The notes under the pieces were generated by a model. The model was not told where the DNA came from and did not search any database. It saw only the letters and a program-made list of their open reading frames with translations. Shown here piece after piece: positions 7,497 to 17,193 of a stretch of DNA of 64,000 bases; the stretch's first letter is position 1, and each line of letters opens with the position of its first letter. Source of the DNA: Teretinema zuelzerae (GTDB lineage: Bacteria; Spirochaetota; Spirochaetia; Treponematales; Treponemataceae); assembly GCF_021021555.1 (NCBI RefSeq), contig NZ_JAINWA010000003.1, positions 1,550,001 to 1,614,000 of the forward strand. Reading direction: 5' to 3'. The translations under genes were made by a program, and so were the position numbers.

Positions 7497-9407
7497 TCAG
7501 GATCGAGGAGCCTCCTCGGGTTCGAACTGGCTCTCGTATAATTCTGAATACAGGCCGCGTTTGCGAAGCAGGCTGTCATGAGTTCCCTGTTCGACAACGT
7601 CCCCGTCCTTCATCACCAGCACGAGGTCGGCGTTTTTAATCGTAGACAAACGGTGAGCGATGACGAAACTCGTCCTGCCGGACATGAGAGCGTCCATCGC
7701 TTTTTGAATCAGCACCTCCGTTAAACTGTCGACCGAGCTGGTGGCTTCGTCGAGAATAAGGATCGGCGGATCGGCCAGAATCGCACGGGCAATCGTCAGA
7801 AGCTGTTTTTCTCCCCGGGAAATATTCGTTGCGTCCTCGTTGATTACAAAATCGTAGCCGCCAGGGAGCGATCGTATGAAGTGATCGGCCTGGGCGCACG
7901 AAGCAGCCTCAACGACTTCTTCATCGCCGGCGTCGAGCCGTCCGTACCGTATATTCTCGCGTATCGAACCGCGATAGAGCCAGGTATCCTGGAGCACCAT
8001 GCCGAAGGCAGACCGCAAATCGCGGCGATCCAGACGGTGCGCGTCGAGGCCGTCGACCGATATCGACCCGGACTCGACAGGATAGAAACGCATCAACAGC
8101 TTCACCATCGTCGTCTTGCCGGCTCCCGTCGGACCCACGATCGCGACCTTCATGCCCGGCTCCACGCGGGCGGAAAAACCGCGAATAACCGGCTTTCCCG
8201 GAACATAGGAAAAACGAACGTCGTCGAACTCGACCGAACCTTTCACAGAACCGCGAGGAAAAGCCGTCCCGCCGCCGCTTTCTTCCTCGGCTTCTCCGAG
8301 AAACGCGAATATGCGTTCGGCAGCCGCGGCCATGGACTGCAACACGTTCGAAATATTCGCCGCCTGGGCGATAGGCTGATTGAACTGGCGGACATACTGC
8401 ACGAAGGCCTGGATATTGCCGACCGAAAGAAGGCCTCTGACGGCGAGGAATCCTCCGACGAGGGCGATAACCACATATCCGATGTTCGCGATGCCGCCCA
8501 GGACCGGCATCATCAAACCCGAGAAAAACTGGCTCTTCCACGCAGACGCATGCAAATCCCTGTTATGAGACTCGAAGGTTTTCACCGCGGCGCTTTCCCC
8601 TCCGAAAGCAAGCACGACCGAATGGCAGGAATACATTTCCTGCACATGGCCGTTCAGGGCTGCTATCGACTCCTGTTGCTTTCTGAAATACGGCTGGGAT
8701 TTACGGACGATGAATTGTACGAACACGAGGGACAGAGGAAGAACGATCGCGGACGCAAGGGTCATCGGGATGCTGATCGCGGCCATCATTATGAGAATGC
8801 CCGAGAGCATCGCCACCGAAGATATAATCTGTGATAAACTCTGATTTAAAGTCTGGGTGACCGTATCGACGTCGTTCGTCAACACCGAAAGGATATCTCC
8901 TCTGGCGCGGTTATCGAAATAGGAAAGCGGGAGCCGGTGCAGCTTCGCCTCGAGATCCCTGCGGAGCGAGTACGACACCTTCATCGAAATGCCGCTCATA
9001 ATAAAGGCCTGCAGCCAGTTCAACAGAGAGCTTAAGCCGTATAATATAGAAAGAACAAGAATGGATTTAGCGATGAATTGAAAATCGGGCCCGCCGAATA
9101 CGTTGGTCGTGATGCGCCCCAGCAACACGGGAGACAATACCGCAAAGACGGTTGAACCGGCAGACAAGACAAGCGACGCCGCGATTAAGGCGAGGTGCGA
9201 TGAAAGATACCTTTTAAGCGAGAGAAGGCTCCCTCCGAAGTCCCTGGCTTTCTCTCCCGGCATCATGCCCATGGGGCCGCCGCGTCCGGGTCCGCCGGGT
9301 CCCGGGCCCCTCCCCCCTAGCAGCCCCCGTCCGGCTCCCGGACCAAAACCCCGGGCCGCATTTTGTTCCGCGCTTGAAGAGTTTCTCTCCTTGTCGTCGA
9401 CGCTCAT
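7497..9407 (-). CDS. ABC exporter half, canonical-Walker-B subunit of a heterodimer
   Basis: 636 residues: a Gly/Pro-rich cytoplasmic N-terminal tail (about residues 20-50, repeated GPG/GRG units), six transmembrane helices, then an ATPase domain with Walker A GPTGAGKTT near 424, a divergent signature ISRGEKQ near 531 (instead of LSGGQ), and Walker B LILDEATSS near 552 with the catalytic Glu. Its start overlaps the partner gene by 4 bases (ATGA). The partner has LSGGQ but lacks the Walker B Glu. In heterodimeric exporters of the LmrCD/BmrCD/TM287-288 class, this arrangement means one degenerate and one active nucleotide site. Substrate unknown; drugs or lipids are typical. Confidence 0.9.
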   Translation of the reverse strand: MSVDDKERNSSSAEQNAARGFGPGAGRGLLGGRGPGPGGPGRGGPMGMMPGEKARDFGGSLLSLKRYLSSHLALIAASLVLSAGSTVFAVLSPVLLGRITTNVFGGPDFQFIAKSILVLSILYGLSSLLNWLQAFIMSGISMKVSYSLRRDLEAKLHRLPLSYFDNRARGDILSVLTNDVDTVTQTLNQSLSQIISSVAMLSGILIMMAAISIPMTLASAIVLPLSLVFVQFIVRKSQPYFRKQQESIAALNGHVQEMYSCHSVVLAFGGESAAVKTFESHNRDLHASAWKSQFFSGLMMPVLGGIANIGYVVIALVGGFLAVRGLLSVGNIQAFVQYVRQFNQPIAQAANISNVLQSMAAAAERIFAFLGEAEEESGGGTAFPRGSVKGSVEFDDVRFSYVPGKPVIRGFSARVEPGMKVAIVGPTGAGKTTMVKLLMRFYPVESGSISVDGLDAHRLDRRDLRSAFGMVLQDTWLYRGSIRENIRYGRLDAGDEEVVEAASCAQADHFIRSLPGGYDFVINEDATNISRGEKQLLTIARAILADPPILILDEATSSVDSLTEVLIQKAMDALMSGRTSFVIAHRLSTIKNADLVLVMKDGDVVEQGTHDSLLRKRGLYSELYESQFEPEEAPRS

Positions 9408-11131
9408 GATCGAACCTCCGCCGCGTTTTGGGATTCCGCAAGTTGTTTATACAGGGGACAGAGCAGCAAAAGTTCTTCATGAGTTCCGCTGCCGGCTATC
9501 CTCCCGTCATCCAGAACGACGATGCGGTCGGCATGCTTCACCGTTTCGATTTTCTGCGATACGACAAGCACCGAGGCCGACTTTGTGCGCTTTTTCAAAG
9601 CGGCGCGGAGACGGGCGTCGGTTCGCCCGTCCAGCGCGGAGAAACTGTCGTCGAATACATAAAGGTCCGGGTTTCTCGCCAAAGCGCGCGCTATGGCGAT
9701 ACGCTGCCTCTGTCCACCCGAGAGGTTCGATCCGCCCTCGGCAACCCGGCTTTCGAACCCGCCTTCAAGTTCGGAAATAAAATCGAGGGCTTGAGCCGTC
9801 GAAGCCGCGGCCTCGATCCCTGCTTCGTCCGCGTTCTGGTTTCCGTATCGGATATTATCCGCTATCGAACCGGAAAAAAGCGCCGCCTTTTGATGGCAGA
9901 ATCCGATTCGGGAACGCAATTCTGCCAGGGACAGAGCACGAACATCCTTTCCGCCGACTAACACCGAACCGCCCGATGCGTCGTAAAACCGGGGAATCAA
10001 ATTCGCAAGAGTGGATTTACCGGCTCCCGTCGGGCCGACGAGGGCTACCGTCTCCCCGGGCGACATCGAAAAGGACACATCGCATAACGCGTCCTCCTCG
10101 GCCCCTTCGTACCTGAAGGACACGCCCCGGAACTCGACGCTGCCGGCTGAAGCTTCCAACGCCTCCGGCTTTTCAGGATCAGTAATCGAAGGATCGACGG
10201 CAAGAACTTCAGAAATCCGCTTAGCGGAGACAGCCGCCCTCGGGATCATGATGAACATCATCGATATCATTAAAAAAGACATGATCACATGCATGGCATA
10301 CTGCAGATACGCCATCATCTGGCCTACTTCCAGCGAAGAGGCCGCCACATGCTTCGAACCGATCCATACGATCAGCAGGCTGCATCCGTTCATTACGAGG
10401 GTCAACGAAGGATGCAGGGCAGACATCATCCTGTTCACAAAAAGGTTGACGGCGGTCAATTCGGAATTAGCCTCGTCGAAACGATTCATCTCGAAAGACT
10501 CGGCGCCGTACGCCCGTATCACCATGATTCCGTCCAGATGTTCGCGCCCGATCAGGTTCAAGCGATCGACCAAGCCCTGAATCAGCTTAAAACGGGGCAT
10601 TGCGACGACGACCATGACAACGACCATCAACGAAACCAGGAAAACAGCGAGGGCTAAAATCCAGCTCATCGAATAGCTTGTGCGGATAGCCATGACGAGG
10701 CTGCCGAACCCCATGACGGGAGCAAAGAGGAGCATCCGCAAAAACATGGAAACGATATGCTGTAAATGCGTCACATCGTTCGTCGTCCGGGTCAAAAGCG
10801 AGGCATTGGAAAGCGAGTCGAACTCGGCAAGCGAAAAAGATTGAACCCGTTCGAACAGCGATTGACGGAGATCGCGGGTAAAACCGGCCGACGTGCGGGA
10901 CGCCGCAAATCCGACCCCGACCGACGCGATTACCCCGATAACGGTCATCGCCGCCATTTTAGCGCCGGAAAGGAAAATAACGCCGTCAATGCCGCCGCGT
11001 ACGCCTCGATCGACGATGTCTGCCATGATGGAGGGCAGCGAAAGCTCTGAAACAGCCTGGATAAGCAGCAAAGCAACGGTTATCGATACATAACCCAGAT
11101 ACGGCTTTAAAAATCTGAAAAGACGAACCAT
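9404..11131 (-). CDS. ABC exporter half, degenerate-Walker-B subunit
   Basis: 575 residues from the ATG preceded by AGGAGCGTGCCG; an upstream ATG in frame has no ribosome site. Six transmembrane helices, then Walker A GPTGAGKST near residue 365, a perfect signature LSGGQRQRIAIARA, and Walker B LYVFDDSFSALD near 494, where the catalytic Glu is replaced by Asp. This is the half that contributes the degenerate ATP site in heterodimeric exporters. It is translated first and its stop overlaps the start of the second half. Two copies of the GGGACAGAG motif (9455, 9928) lie within it. Confidence 0.9.
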   Translation of the reverse strand: MVRLFRFLKPYLGYVSITVALLLIQAVSELSLPSIMADIVDRGVRGGIDGVIFLSGAKMAAMTVIGVIASVGVGFAASRTSAGFTRDLRQSLFERVQSFSLAEFDSLSNASLLTRTTNDVTHLQHIVSMFLRMLLFAPVMGFGSLVMAIRTSYSMSWILALAVFLVSLMVVVMVVVAMPRFKLIQGLVDRLNLIGREHLDGIMVIRAYGAESFEMNRFDEANSELTAVNLFVNRMMSALHPSLTLVMNGCSLLIVWIGSKHVAASSLEVGQMMAYLQYAMHVIMSFLMISMMFIMIPRAAVSAKRISEVLAVDPSITDPEKPEALEASAGSVEFRGVSFRYEGAEEDALCDVSFSMSPGETVALVGPTGAGKSTLANLIPRFYDASGGSVLVGGKDVRALSLAELRSRIGFCHQKAALFSGSIADNIRYGNQNADEAGIEAAASTAQALDFISELEGGFESRVAEGGSNLSGGQRQRIAIARALARNPDLYVFDDSFSALDGRTDARLRAALKKRTKSASVLVVSQKIETVKHADRIVVLDDGRIAGSGTHEELLLLCPLYKQLAESQNAAEVRS

Positions 11132-11247
11132 CGGCACGCTCCTGTACGCTATCAGCATACGTGAAAAAAAACTTGCGTCAACCCGAATGAAAGCCGTTCA
11201 TTGACACCTCAATGAAAGTATGTGAAACTTGACCCAAGCCTTAAGCG

Positions 11248-14200
11248 ATGAAACCCATGCTTCAGAACAACCAGAATTCTTTTCAAAAAATCCTGCGCAA
11301 TTCATGGGCCGACGTTTGCTCGGGAGCGCCTCGCACCCTCATCTGCTCCGCAACAGACACCGCGGCCTTCCGCTCGGCCGCAACCGGGTTCATCGCTGAA
11401 GCGGCTGAACAGATCTACTTAGCCGACCACCACATTAGTCCCGATGCCGTCCACCCGCCCTGCCACCCGTTCATGGAGATAATTCCCGATTTCTGCAAGC
11501 TGTACGACCAGAATCCATGGACGCTCGTGCAAAGCGACTGCGTATATCCGCCTCTCAAACCCCTTTTCGCCTCGTTCATCGAAGGAATCCCTGCCTTGCG
11601 CAAGGACTACATTTTTCTGGATGAAATTTCCTTCGAGAAGTCGAAGTTCAGGCAATCGCTTTTTGATCTTCTCGCTGCTCTGTCCCTCATACGCCCCATT
11701 GTCGTAGTGCTGTCCGGAATACGGAACGCAGGACCGGAGTTGCTGGAATTCCTCAAATTCCTGCAGGAAAAACAAAGGAATCCCGAAGGGGACAGAGCAA
11801 GAATCCTCTGCGTCTGCGCGTATAGTCCGCAATACGGGCTGGAAGACGAAGCATCGCTGGAAAGATGGGATTCCTTCATCGGCTTTACTGAGCAAAAAGA
11901 AGGCGTTTTCGGAATAGAAAGCAGTAGCGGAACGGGCGACGAACAGCTTGAAGAACAGAATCTCATGCCTTTAAATATGATCGTCGACCACGCGATGAGA
12001 AATCTTTCCTTTTTAGCCTGCGAGGAAGCATTAACCTGCTGCGAGGAGGCGGAAAAATCGCTGGGTATCGTCAATCCCGACGACGCTCCCGCGATGCAAC
12101 GGAAAATCACCGAAATACGCGCTCTGTCCCTGTATTACCTCGGGCGTTACAGCGAGGCTCTTATCGCGTATCACAGCCTGGTCGAAGCGGCGCAACGACA
12201 GGACAAGCCCGCGCTTCTCGCAAAAACGTACATCCAAACAGCCATGGTCTATCTGCAAAAAGGCGACGTAGATTCAGCGATACGGTTCCTGAGCATTCTG
12301 CAAAAACTGCAGGAAGAGCAAAAAGACCGGAATTTATCCAGAGACACCCTGTATCTTTCCCTCGTGATTTCATTAAAAACCTCGCAGCCGATTTCGGAAT
12401 CCGATTATTTCACCCTCATGAACTCATTGAAAGCGGACGGATTCGAAGGCCTGTACGCCTTCGTCTGCGCAAACGTCCACCTGTACGCGCATTACTATCG
12501 CTCCTTCAAGAACGTCATCTCCGTCTGCAACGAGGCGATCTCGTACTATGCGCTTATCCAAAATGAAATGGGGCTTTCGTTCGCGTATCATAAAGCGGGC
12601 ATTATGTTTTCCAATCATGGAAACTTTCGCGAAGCTCTGATCTACATGAACAAAACCCTGCACATCCGCGAGGCCGGAGGAAACACGGAAGGCGTAATAC
12701 GGATACAAAACGGCATCGGATATCTGTATTACCTGCAAGGGAAATATTCCCAGGCGCTGTCCTGCTTCCAAAAGAGCATATCGCTTCTGAATGCTCTGGA
12801 TAAGCATGAAGAAACCTGCATCACGCTCTACAACATCGGCATGCTCTATTTCACCTGCGCTCAATACGAGAAAGGCGCGGCGATCGCCGATAAGCTGTTG
12901 CAGCTTATGCAAACCCTCAGGGTCGACATCATTCCCTACCATAAAAAGTACGACGTCTACATCCTCAAGGCGCTGTGCATCGCGAAGCTCGGGAAGACCG
13001 CGAAAGCGTTTGAACTTATCGCGCGGCTGCGTCCGGGACATCGAGACTATCCCTGGAAGACCCGCTTTTATTATAAACTGCTCAGGGGAATCGTCGCTGC
13101 CGACGAAGGCGATATGGAAGACGCATCCCATCACTTTCAAACGGCGCGGGTATGCCTTGAAGGAGGAGAAGACGCGGGAACCGACAGCCTGCCGATACTG
13201 GAGTATGAATACGCGAGGGCATGGTTGGTCAACGGAAATCCGGAAAAAGCCCACGAACGCATCAATGCAGGCCTCTCCGACGCTTCCGGGAAAGAAACAG
13301 AATTTCTCAGGGAACGTCTTGAAACCCTCCGCGAAACCGGCAGAGAAACCCCTCCGACGCTCTGCCTCCCCGAAACGTCCGTGAATACGGGCACCATGAT
13401 CAATCTCGCCAAAAAAGAATTTCTCCTTAACAGGCTGCAGACGAAAATTCGCGACATACACTTCCTGAATATCCTGCAAAGCGAATTGAACCAGACTGCG
13501 GACAGAACCTCGGCGGCGAGAAAACTAACCCGCCTGATCAAGTACCAGTTTCCGATGGAAGTGATCCTGTTTCTTTCGGTCACTCCCGGGCCGGACGGAA
13601 CCCTCATCCCCGGAAAGCTGATCGCCTGGTCCTGTCCCGCAGGGCTTGAACCGGAAGAACTGCAGCCCCTCATCGCGGCAATCCTCTCGGTTCCGAAGAA
13701 GCAAACATTCGGTTCCGAGGAAATACATCAGGCCGCTCCCGACAACTCGGTTCCGATCAGGAACGCAGTCTCCCTCACGATAATGGAGCACGGAATTCCC
13801 GCGGCCTGCCTTTTCATGGCAAGCGCGAACGCGTCGCTCATCCTTCCTCCCGAGGATATGGAAACGCTCAGGTTCGCAACCGCGCATATAGGAACGCTCT
13901 TCACCAAAATACGCCATAACGAAGATTTGTTCAGATTATCGCGCGAGGATTCCCTTACCGGGCTTTACAACCGACAGGCTCTCCAAACTCAATTACAGGA
14001 AGAAGAAAAAAGGCTTTCAACTCCCGATCACTATCCGCCGCCCGGCCTTTCCATCGTTTTTATCGACCTTGATAACTTCAAATATTACAACGACAGCTTC
14101 GGCCACGCTCTGGGAGACATTCTGCTTACGGAATTCGCCAAGCTCGTCAAACATTCGTTCAGAGACATCGATTTCGCGGCTCGATACGGTGGAGACGAAT

Positions 14201-14511
14201 TCATCATTTTGATGCCGGATACTGACGCAGAAATAGCAGCCCTGCCGGCGGAGCGCTTATTCAACGCAATCGAAAAGGAGCAATGGTTCCTTCCGAGAAT
14301 CGCCGAATACCTGCGCCGCCCGGTCGCCATCGCCGAAGAACTCAGGCTCTCCTGTTCGATAGGAATCGCGTCGAGCTCGAATAACGGCGCTCAACGAAGA
14401 ACGCCGGAGGAACTGGTAAAACTCGCCGATAACGCACTGTATCAAGCGAAAAAAACAGGCAAGCATAAAATCGTCATCTGCAGAGAATCTGACAACTACA
14501 GCAGTTTGTGA
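11248..14511 (+). CDS. TPR-repeat diguanylate cyclase (GGDEF) with degenerate ATPase-like N-terminus
   Basis: 1087 residues. Residues 1-220 look like the front part of a STAND/AAA regulator (PLFASFIEGIPALRKDYIFLDEISF, then RPIVVVLSGIRNAGPELLEFL), but no Walker A lysine loop is visible. About 250-680 is a run of tetratricopeptide-like helices (for example EALIAYHSLVEAAQRQ, GYLYYLQGKYSQALSCF). About 740-890 is a GAF-like region, and 900-1087 a GGDEF domain with GGDEF intact at 981-985 and an RxxD inhibitory site at 972-975. It should therefore make cyclic di-GMP and be product-inhibited. No Shine-Dalgarno is obvious before either ATG (11248 or 11257). Cytoplasmic, with no membrane helices. Confidence 0.85.
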   Translation: MKPMLQNNQNSFQKILRNSWADVCSGAPRTLICSATDTAAFRSAATGFIAEAAEQIYLADHHISPDAVHPPCHPFMEIIPDFCKLYDQNPWTLVQSDCVYPPLKPLFASFIEGIPALRKDYIFLDEISFEKSKFRQSLFDLLAALSLIRPIVVVLSGIRNAGPELLEFLKFLQEKQRNPEGDRARILCVCAYSPQYGLEDEASLERWDSFIGFTEQKEGVFGIESSSGTGDEQLEEQNLMPLNMIVDHAMRNLSFLACEEALTCCEEAEKSLGIVNPDDAPAMQRKITEIRALSLYYLGRYSEALIAYHSLVEAAQRQDKPALLAKTYIQTAMVYLQKGDVDSAIRFLSILQKLQEEQKDRNLSRDTLYLSLVISLKTSQPISESDYFTLMNSLKADGFEGLYAFVCANVHLYAHYYRSFKNVISVCNEAISYYALIQNEMGLSFAYHKAGIMFSNHGNFREALIYMNKTLHIREAGGNTEGVIRIQNGIGYLYYLQGKYSQALSCFQKSISLLNALDKHEETCITLYNIGMLYFTCAQYEKGAAIADKLLQLMQTLRVDIIPYHKKYDVYILKALCIAKLGKTAKAFELIARLRPGHRDYPWKTRFYYKLLRGIVAADEGDMEDASHHFQTARVCLEGGEDAGTDSLPILEYEYARAWLVNGNPEKAHERINAGLSDASGKETEFLRERLETLRETGRETPPTLCLPETSVNTGTMINLAKKEFLLNRLQTKIRDIHFLNILQSELNQTADRTSAARKLTRLIKYQFPMEVILFLSVTPGPDGTLIPGKLIAWSCPAGLEPEELQPLIAAILSVPKKQTFGSEEIHQAAPDNSVPIRNAVSLTIMEHGIPAACLFMASANASLILPPEDMETLRFATAHIGTLFTKIRHNEDLFRLSREDSLTGLYNRQALQTQLQEEEKRLSTPDHYPPPGLSIVFIDLDNFKYYNDSFGHALGDILLTEFAKLVKHSFRDIDFAARYGGDEFIILMPDTDAEIAALPAERLFNAIEKEQWFLPRIAEYLRRPVAIAEELRLSCSIGIASSSNNGAQRRTPEELVKLADNALYQAKKTGKHKIVICRESDNYSSL

Positions 14512-14517
14512 TACACT
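14489..14517 (+). promoter_or_regulatory. Promoter for slyX inside the 3' end of the GGDEF gene
   Basis: CTGACA at 14489-14494, 17-base spacer, TACACT at 14512-14517. Only 7 bases separate the -10 box from the slyX ATG and there is no Shine-Dalgarno, so the transcript would be leaderless. It overlaps the stop codon region of the preceding gene. Confidence 0.6.
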
Positions 14518-14524
14518 CTCCGGC

Positions 14525-14731
14525 ATGACGGAATCGGACGACAGACTTGTTACAATCGAAATGAAACTCGCCTATCTCGAGGATTTTCTCGGCAGGCTGC
14601 AGGAAACAGTTCTCCAGCAGAACGACGACCTGGATAAAATTAAAAATGAAAACAAAGCCTTGCGAACAAAGCTCACCGATCTATCTGACACAATGCAGGA
14701 CATGCCGCATGTCAGACCGCCCCATTATTAA
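14525..14731 (+). CDS. slyX: SlyX-family coiled-coil protein
   Basis: 68 residues, almost entirely a heptad coiled coil (LVTIEMKLAYLEDFLGRLQE, then QNDDLDKIKNENKALRTKL), ending in the proline-rich RPPHY tail that is the hallmark of SlyX. Function in the family is poorly defined. It starts 13 bases after the GGDEF gene with its own promoter and probably a leaderless message. Confidence 0.85.
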   Translation: MTESDDRLVTIEMKLAYLEDFLGRLQETVLQQNDDLDKIKNENKALRTKLTDLSDTMQDMPHVRPPHY

Positions 14732-14772
14732 CAAGAACCGGCATGTATGACCGCTTTCTTTGATATGATTGC

Positions 14773-14801
14773 TTGACCTGTAACAGTTTTAGATTTATGG
14801 T
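14773..14801 (+). promoter_or_regulatory. Promoter of response-regulator gene
   Basis: TTGACC at 14773-14778, 17-base spacer, TATGGT at 14796-14801, giving a short leader with a TTGGAGA ribosome site before the ATG at 14826. Confidence 0.6.
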
Positions 14802-14825
14802 GTTTTATAGATTTTGGAGATACTT

Positions 14826-15194
14826 ATGCAGAAAATATTGATTGTAGAAGACGACGTATCAGTTTCCGGCATGGTTCAAGCGCTTTTAGAAGAAGAAGGC
14901 TATCAGGTCAGCACTGTGCCTTCTGCGGAAAAGGCAAAAGAAATCCTCAATACTGAAAAACCCGAGCTTGCCCTCGTAGACATTATATTGCCCGGACAGG
15001 GAGGCATGGACCTCATACTCGAACTGCATACAGCCTATCCCGACCTCAAGGTGGTTCTCACCTCCGGAAAAATCGACATGAATAAATCGACATTCAAGGT
15101 TCTTGCCCATCAGTTCGGCGTCATATCGATCCTTCCCAAACCCTTCACCGTAGAAGAGCTCCTCGAAACAGTCCGCGACGCGCTCGCCAGCTGA
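14826..15194 (+). CDS. Single-domain response regulator (CheY-like receiver)
   Basis: 122 residues from the ATG preceded by TTGGAGATACTT. A complete receiver: acidic pair VEDD near residue 8, phospho-acceptor Asp in LALVDIILPG near 53, a Thr/Ser in VVLTSGK and the conserved Lys in LPKPFT. There is no output domain, so it works by protein-protein contact. No histidine kinase is adjacent; the nearby GGDEF protein is a possible but unproven pathway neighbour. Followed by a strong terminator. Confidence 0.9.
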   Translation: MQKILIVEDDVSVSGMVQALLEEEGYQVSTVPSAEKAKEILNTEKPELALVDIILPGQGGMDLILELHTAYPDLKVVLTSGKIDMNKSTFKVLAHQFGVISILPKPFTVEELLETVRDALAS

Positions 15195-15195
15195 A

Positions 15196-15230
15196 TGAAA
15201 AAAGCCTCCCTGAGATGGGAGGCTTTTTTA
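15196..15230. terminator. Bidirectional rho-independent terminator
   Basis: Perfect 8-base-pair stem AGCCTCCC (15203-15210) with 15217-15224 around a TGAGAT loop, preceded by an A-run and followed by six T. It serves the response regulator and the convergent acyl-CoA ligase. Confidence 0.9.
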
Positions 15231-15249
15231 TGTTCAAAGCTGCATTCGC

Positions 15250-17157
15250 TTAAGTGAACAAAGAAGCTATTTCCTTTTTATACAAATCATTCAGTTTATA
15301 ACGCATAATCTCCTGCTTCGCGGAAAGCTCGACGCCGGTTTCGAATTGCTTTTCCAGCAGCACAAAACGGTTAATCCGTTCAAACAACTTAAAACCGTTG
15401 CGCGAGTTCACGAGATCCGCGATTTCAGACTCGTATAGTTTCCGTACCTGAAGATCGGAAAGCAAATCGGAAAAGCGATCCGTCGGCAGAGCCGCTTCTT
15501 TCGCCCATGACAGAAGCTCGTCCCTGTTAACAACGATAAGCGCGCCCAGATAGCGCTGATCCTGGCCCAAAACCACCGCCTGCGAAACAAAGCACGATTC
15601 GTTGATTTTCATTTCTATCGGAGTAGGCTCTATATTCTCGCCGCCGCGGAGAACTATCGTATCCTTCTTCCTTCCGCGAAGAATAATCTCCCCTTTCAGC
15701 GTCTTATAGCCGATGTCGCCCGTATCGAGCCAGCCGTCAGAGGAGAGCACTTTTGCCGTCAACTCCGGCTTGCGGTAATAACCGCGCATCACATTCCGGC
15801 CTTTTACATAAACGGTGCCCTTTGAACCGGGAGGAAGCTCGCGCCCCTCGTCGTCCAGAATCTTCACTGTGCAACAGCTGATCGGCGTGCCGATGGTTCC
15901 GAAAACCGGCTTTGACATCGGACGCACAGCCACGACCGGCGCCGTTTCCGTCAAGCCGTAGCCTTCAACGACGTTTATGCCGACAGCCCAAAAAAATTCG
16001 TCGATATACGGAGGAAGTGCGCCTCCCCCGGATACGCCTCCCCTGAAGCCGGTGCCGAGTTTGGCGCGGATTTTCTTAAACACCAGCAAACCGCCGAGCG
16101 CCTTCAGCGGGGAAAGCAAGAGAAAGGGGACGAAGCACAACACCGCCCCGGCTACGCCGGAGGCGCGGCTGACAACCGGAGAACGGCCGAAAACGCGCCG
16201 TTCGCATCGGGACTGGAGAATCGCTACAGTCACGAAAAAGTTGAACATCAGCCACACAATGCCGCCTGTTTTGCGCATGAGCCTGAAAATGCCGTCGTAG
16301 ACGGACTCCCAGATCCTCGGCACCGAAGGAAGAAGCTGCGGATTCATCAATGCGAGATCCGCGAGAAGGATGCTCCCTATCGGTTTCGAATACACGATAG
16401 ATGCACCGCTGAACAGAATTACGTACTCGCACAGACGTTCGAAAGAATGCCATACCGGAAGAACGCAAAGCGCTTTCTCGCCCGGATGCAGAATAATCCT
16501 CGACGGAAGCTCTTCCAGCTGACACAGGAAATTGTCATGAGTGAGCATAACGCCCTTTGGTTCGCCCGTCGTTCCGGAAGTGAAAATCAACGTTGCGATA
16601 TCGTCGGCAAGACCGGCTTCCAACTCTGCTTCTATCCGCCCGGGATGAAGCTTTCTCCATTCAACGCCGGCTGAAAGCAGCGAAGCATAGGTATGAACCG
16701 AAAAACCGGCGGACGAGAAGGACTCGGAGTTCTCCGCGGACGGCGGATCGATGAAGATCAACGAATCAAGCAGAGGAACGCTACCCCGGACTTCGAGCAT
16801 CTTTTTGCCCTGCGCCTCGTTTTCCAAAACGGCAGTTTTACATTCAGCAAAAGAAAGGATATAGGATATTTCCTGCTTGGTCGCGTCGCAGCCGCGAGGG
16901 ACATCGGCTCCGCCGATCGCCATGATGGCCATGCTCGAATGAAGCCACTCCTTGCGGTTATCGGCGATCAACCCGATATGATCTCCGCGCTGATGGCCGA
17001 GAGATATAAAGCCTGCTCCTAAACTCAACACAATCTCATAATAATCACGAAAAAAAACCGGTTCGAAACGACCGGCGGAATTCTTAGCGAACTGTCCCGG
17101 AAGATCCGGGTATTCTGAAGCGATGCGCTTCAGCAATTTTGGCAAGGTTTGATCCAT
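15250..17157 (-). CDS. Long-chain fatty-acid/AMP-dependent acyl-CoA ligase
   Basis: 635 residues, ANL superfamily. P-loop TLIFTSGTTGEPKGVMLTHDNF near 195-215, adenine motif GYGLTETAPVVAV near 400, GWLDTGDIGY near 470, and the hinge and lysine region RGRKKDTIVLRGGENIEPTPIE near 490. A hydrophobic insertion (VWLMFNFFVTVAILQS and VLCFVPFLLLSPLKALGGL) near 300-355 is typical of bacterial and spirochaetal long-chain ligases and suggests membrane association. It activates fatty acids to acyl-CoA for phospholipid synthesis. There is no Shine-Dalgarno; a good promoter ends 7 bases before the ATG, so a leaderless message is likely. Confidence 0.9.
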   Translation of the reverse strand: MDQTLPKLLKRIASEYPDLPGQFAKNSAGRFEPVFFRDYYEIVLSLGAGFISLGHQRGDHIGLIADNRKEWLHSSMAIMAIGGADVPRGCDATKQEISYILSFAECKTAVLENEAQGKKMLEVRGSVPLLDSLIFIDPPSAENSESFSSAGFSVHTYASLLSAGVEWRKLHPGRIEAELEAGLADDIATLIFTSGTTGEPKGVMLTHDNFLCQLEELPSRIILHPGEKALCVLPVWHSFERLCEYVILFSGASIVYSKPIGSILLADLALMNPQLLPSVPRIWESVYDGIFRLMRKTGGIVWLMFNFFVTVAILQSRCERRVFGRSPVVSRASGVAGAVLCFVPFLLLSPLKALGGLLVFKKIRAKLGTGFRGGVSGGGALPPYIDEFFWAVGINVVEGYGLTETAPVVAVRPMSKPVFGTIGTPISCCTVKILDDEGRELPPGSKGTVYVKGRNVMRGYYRKPELTAKVLSSDGWLDTGDIGYKTLKGEIILRGRKKDTIVLRGGENIEPTPIEMKINESCFVSQAVVLGQDQRYLGALIVVNRDELLSWAKEAALPTDRFSDLLSDLQVRKLYESEIADLVNSRNGFKLFERINRFVLLEKQFETGVELSAKQEIMRYKLNDLYKKEIASLFT

Positions 17158-17164
17158 AGATTAC

Positions 17165-17193
17165 AAATTATCATGACATGTCATTTTGTGCAA
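17165..17193 (-). promoter_or_regulatory. Promoter with palindromic operator in the spacer (acyl-CoA ligase)
   Basis: On the minus strand TTGCAC (17193-17188), 17-base spacer, TAATTT (17170-17165), then 7 bases to the ATG. The spacer holds the perfect 12-base palindrome ATGACATGTCAT (17173-17184), ideally placed for a repressor that blocks polymerase. The regulator is unknown; a lipid-responsive one would suit the gene. Confidence 0.65.

Noticed and set aside
11201-11247. TTGACA before the GGDEF gene as a promoter
   Set aside because: No -10 box at a suitable distance was found, so not listed.
12424-13479. 351-codon minus-strand frame within the TPR-GGDEF gene
   Set aside because: Antisense shadow; no recognisable domain and the plus frame is continuous.
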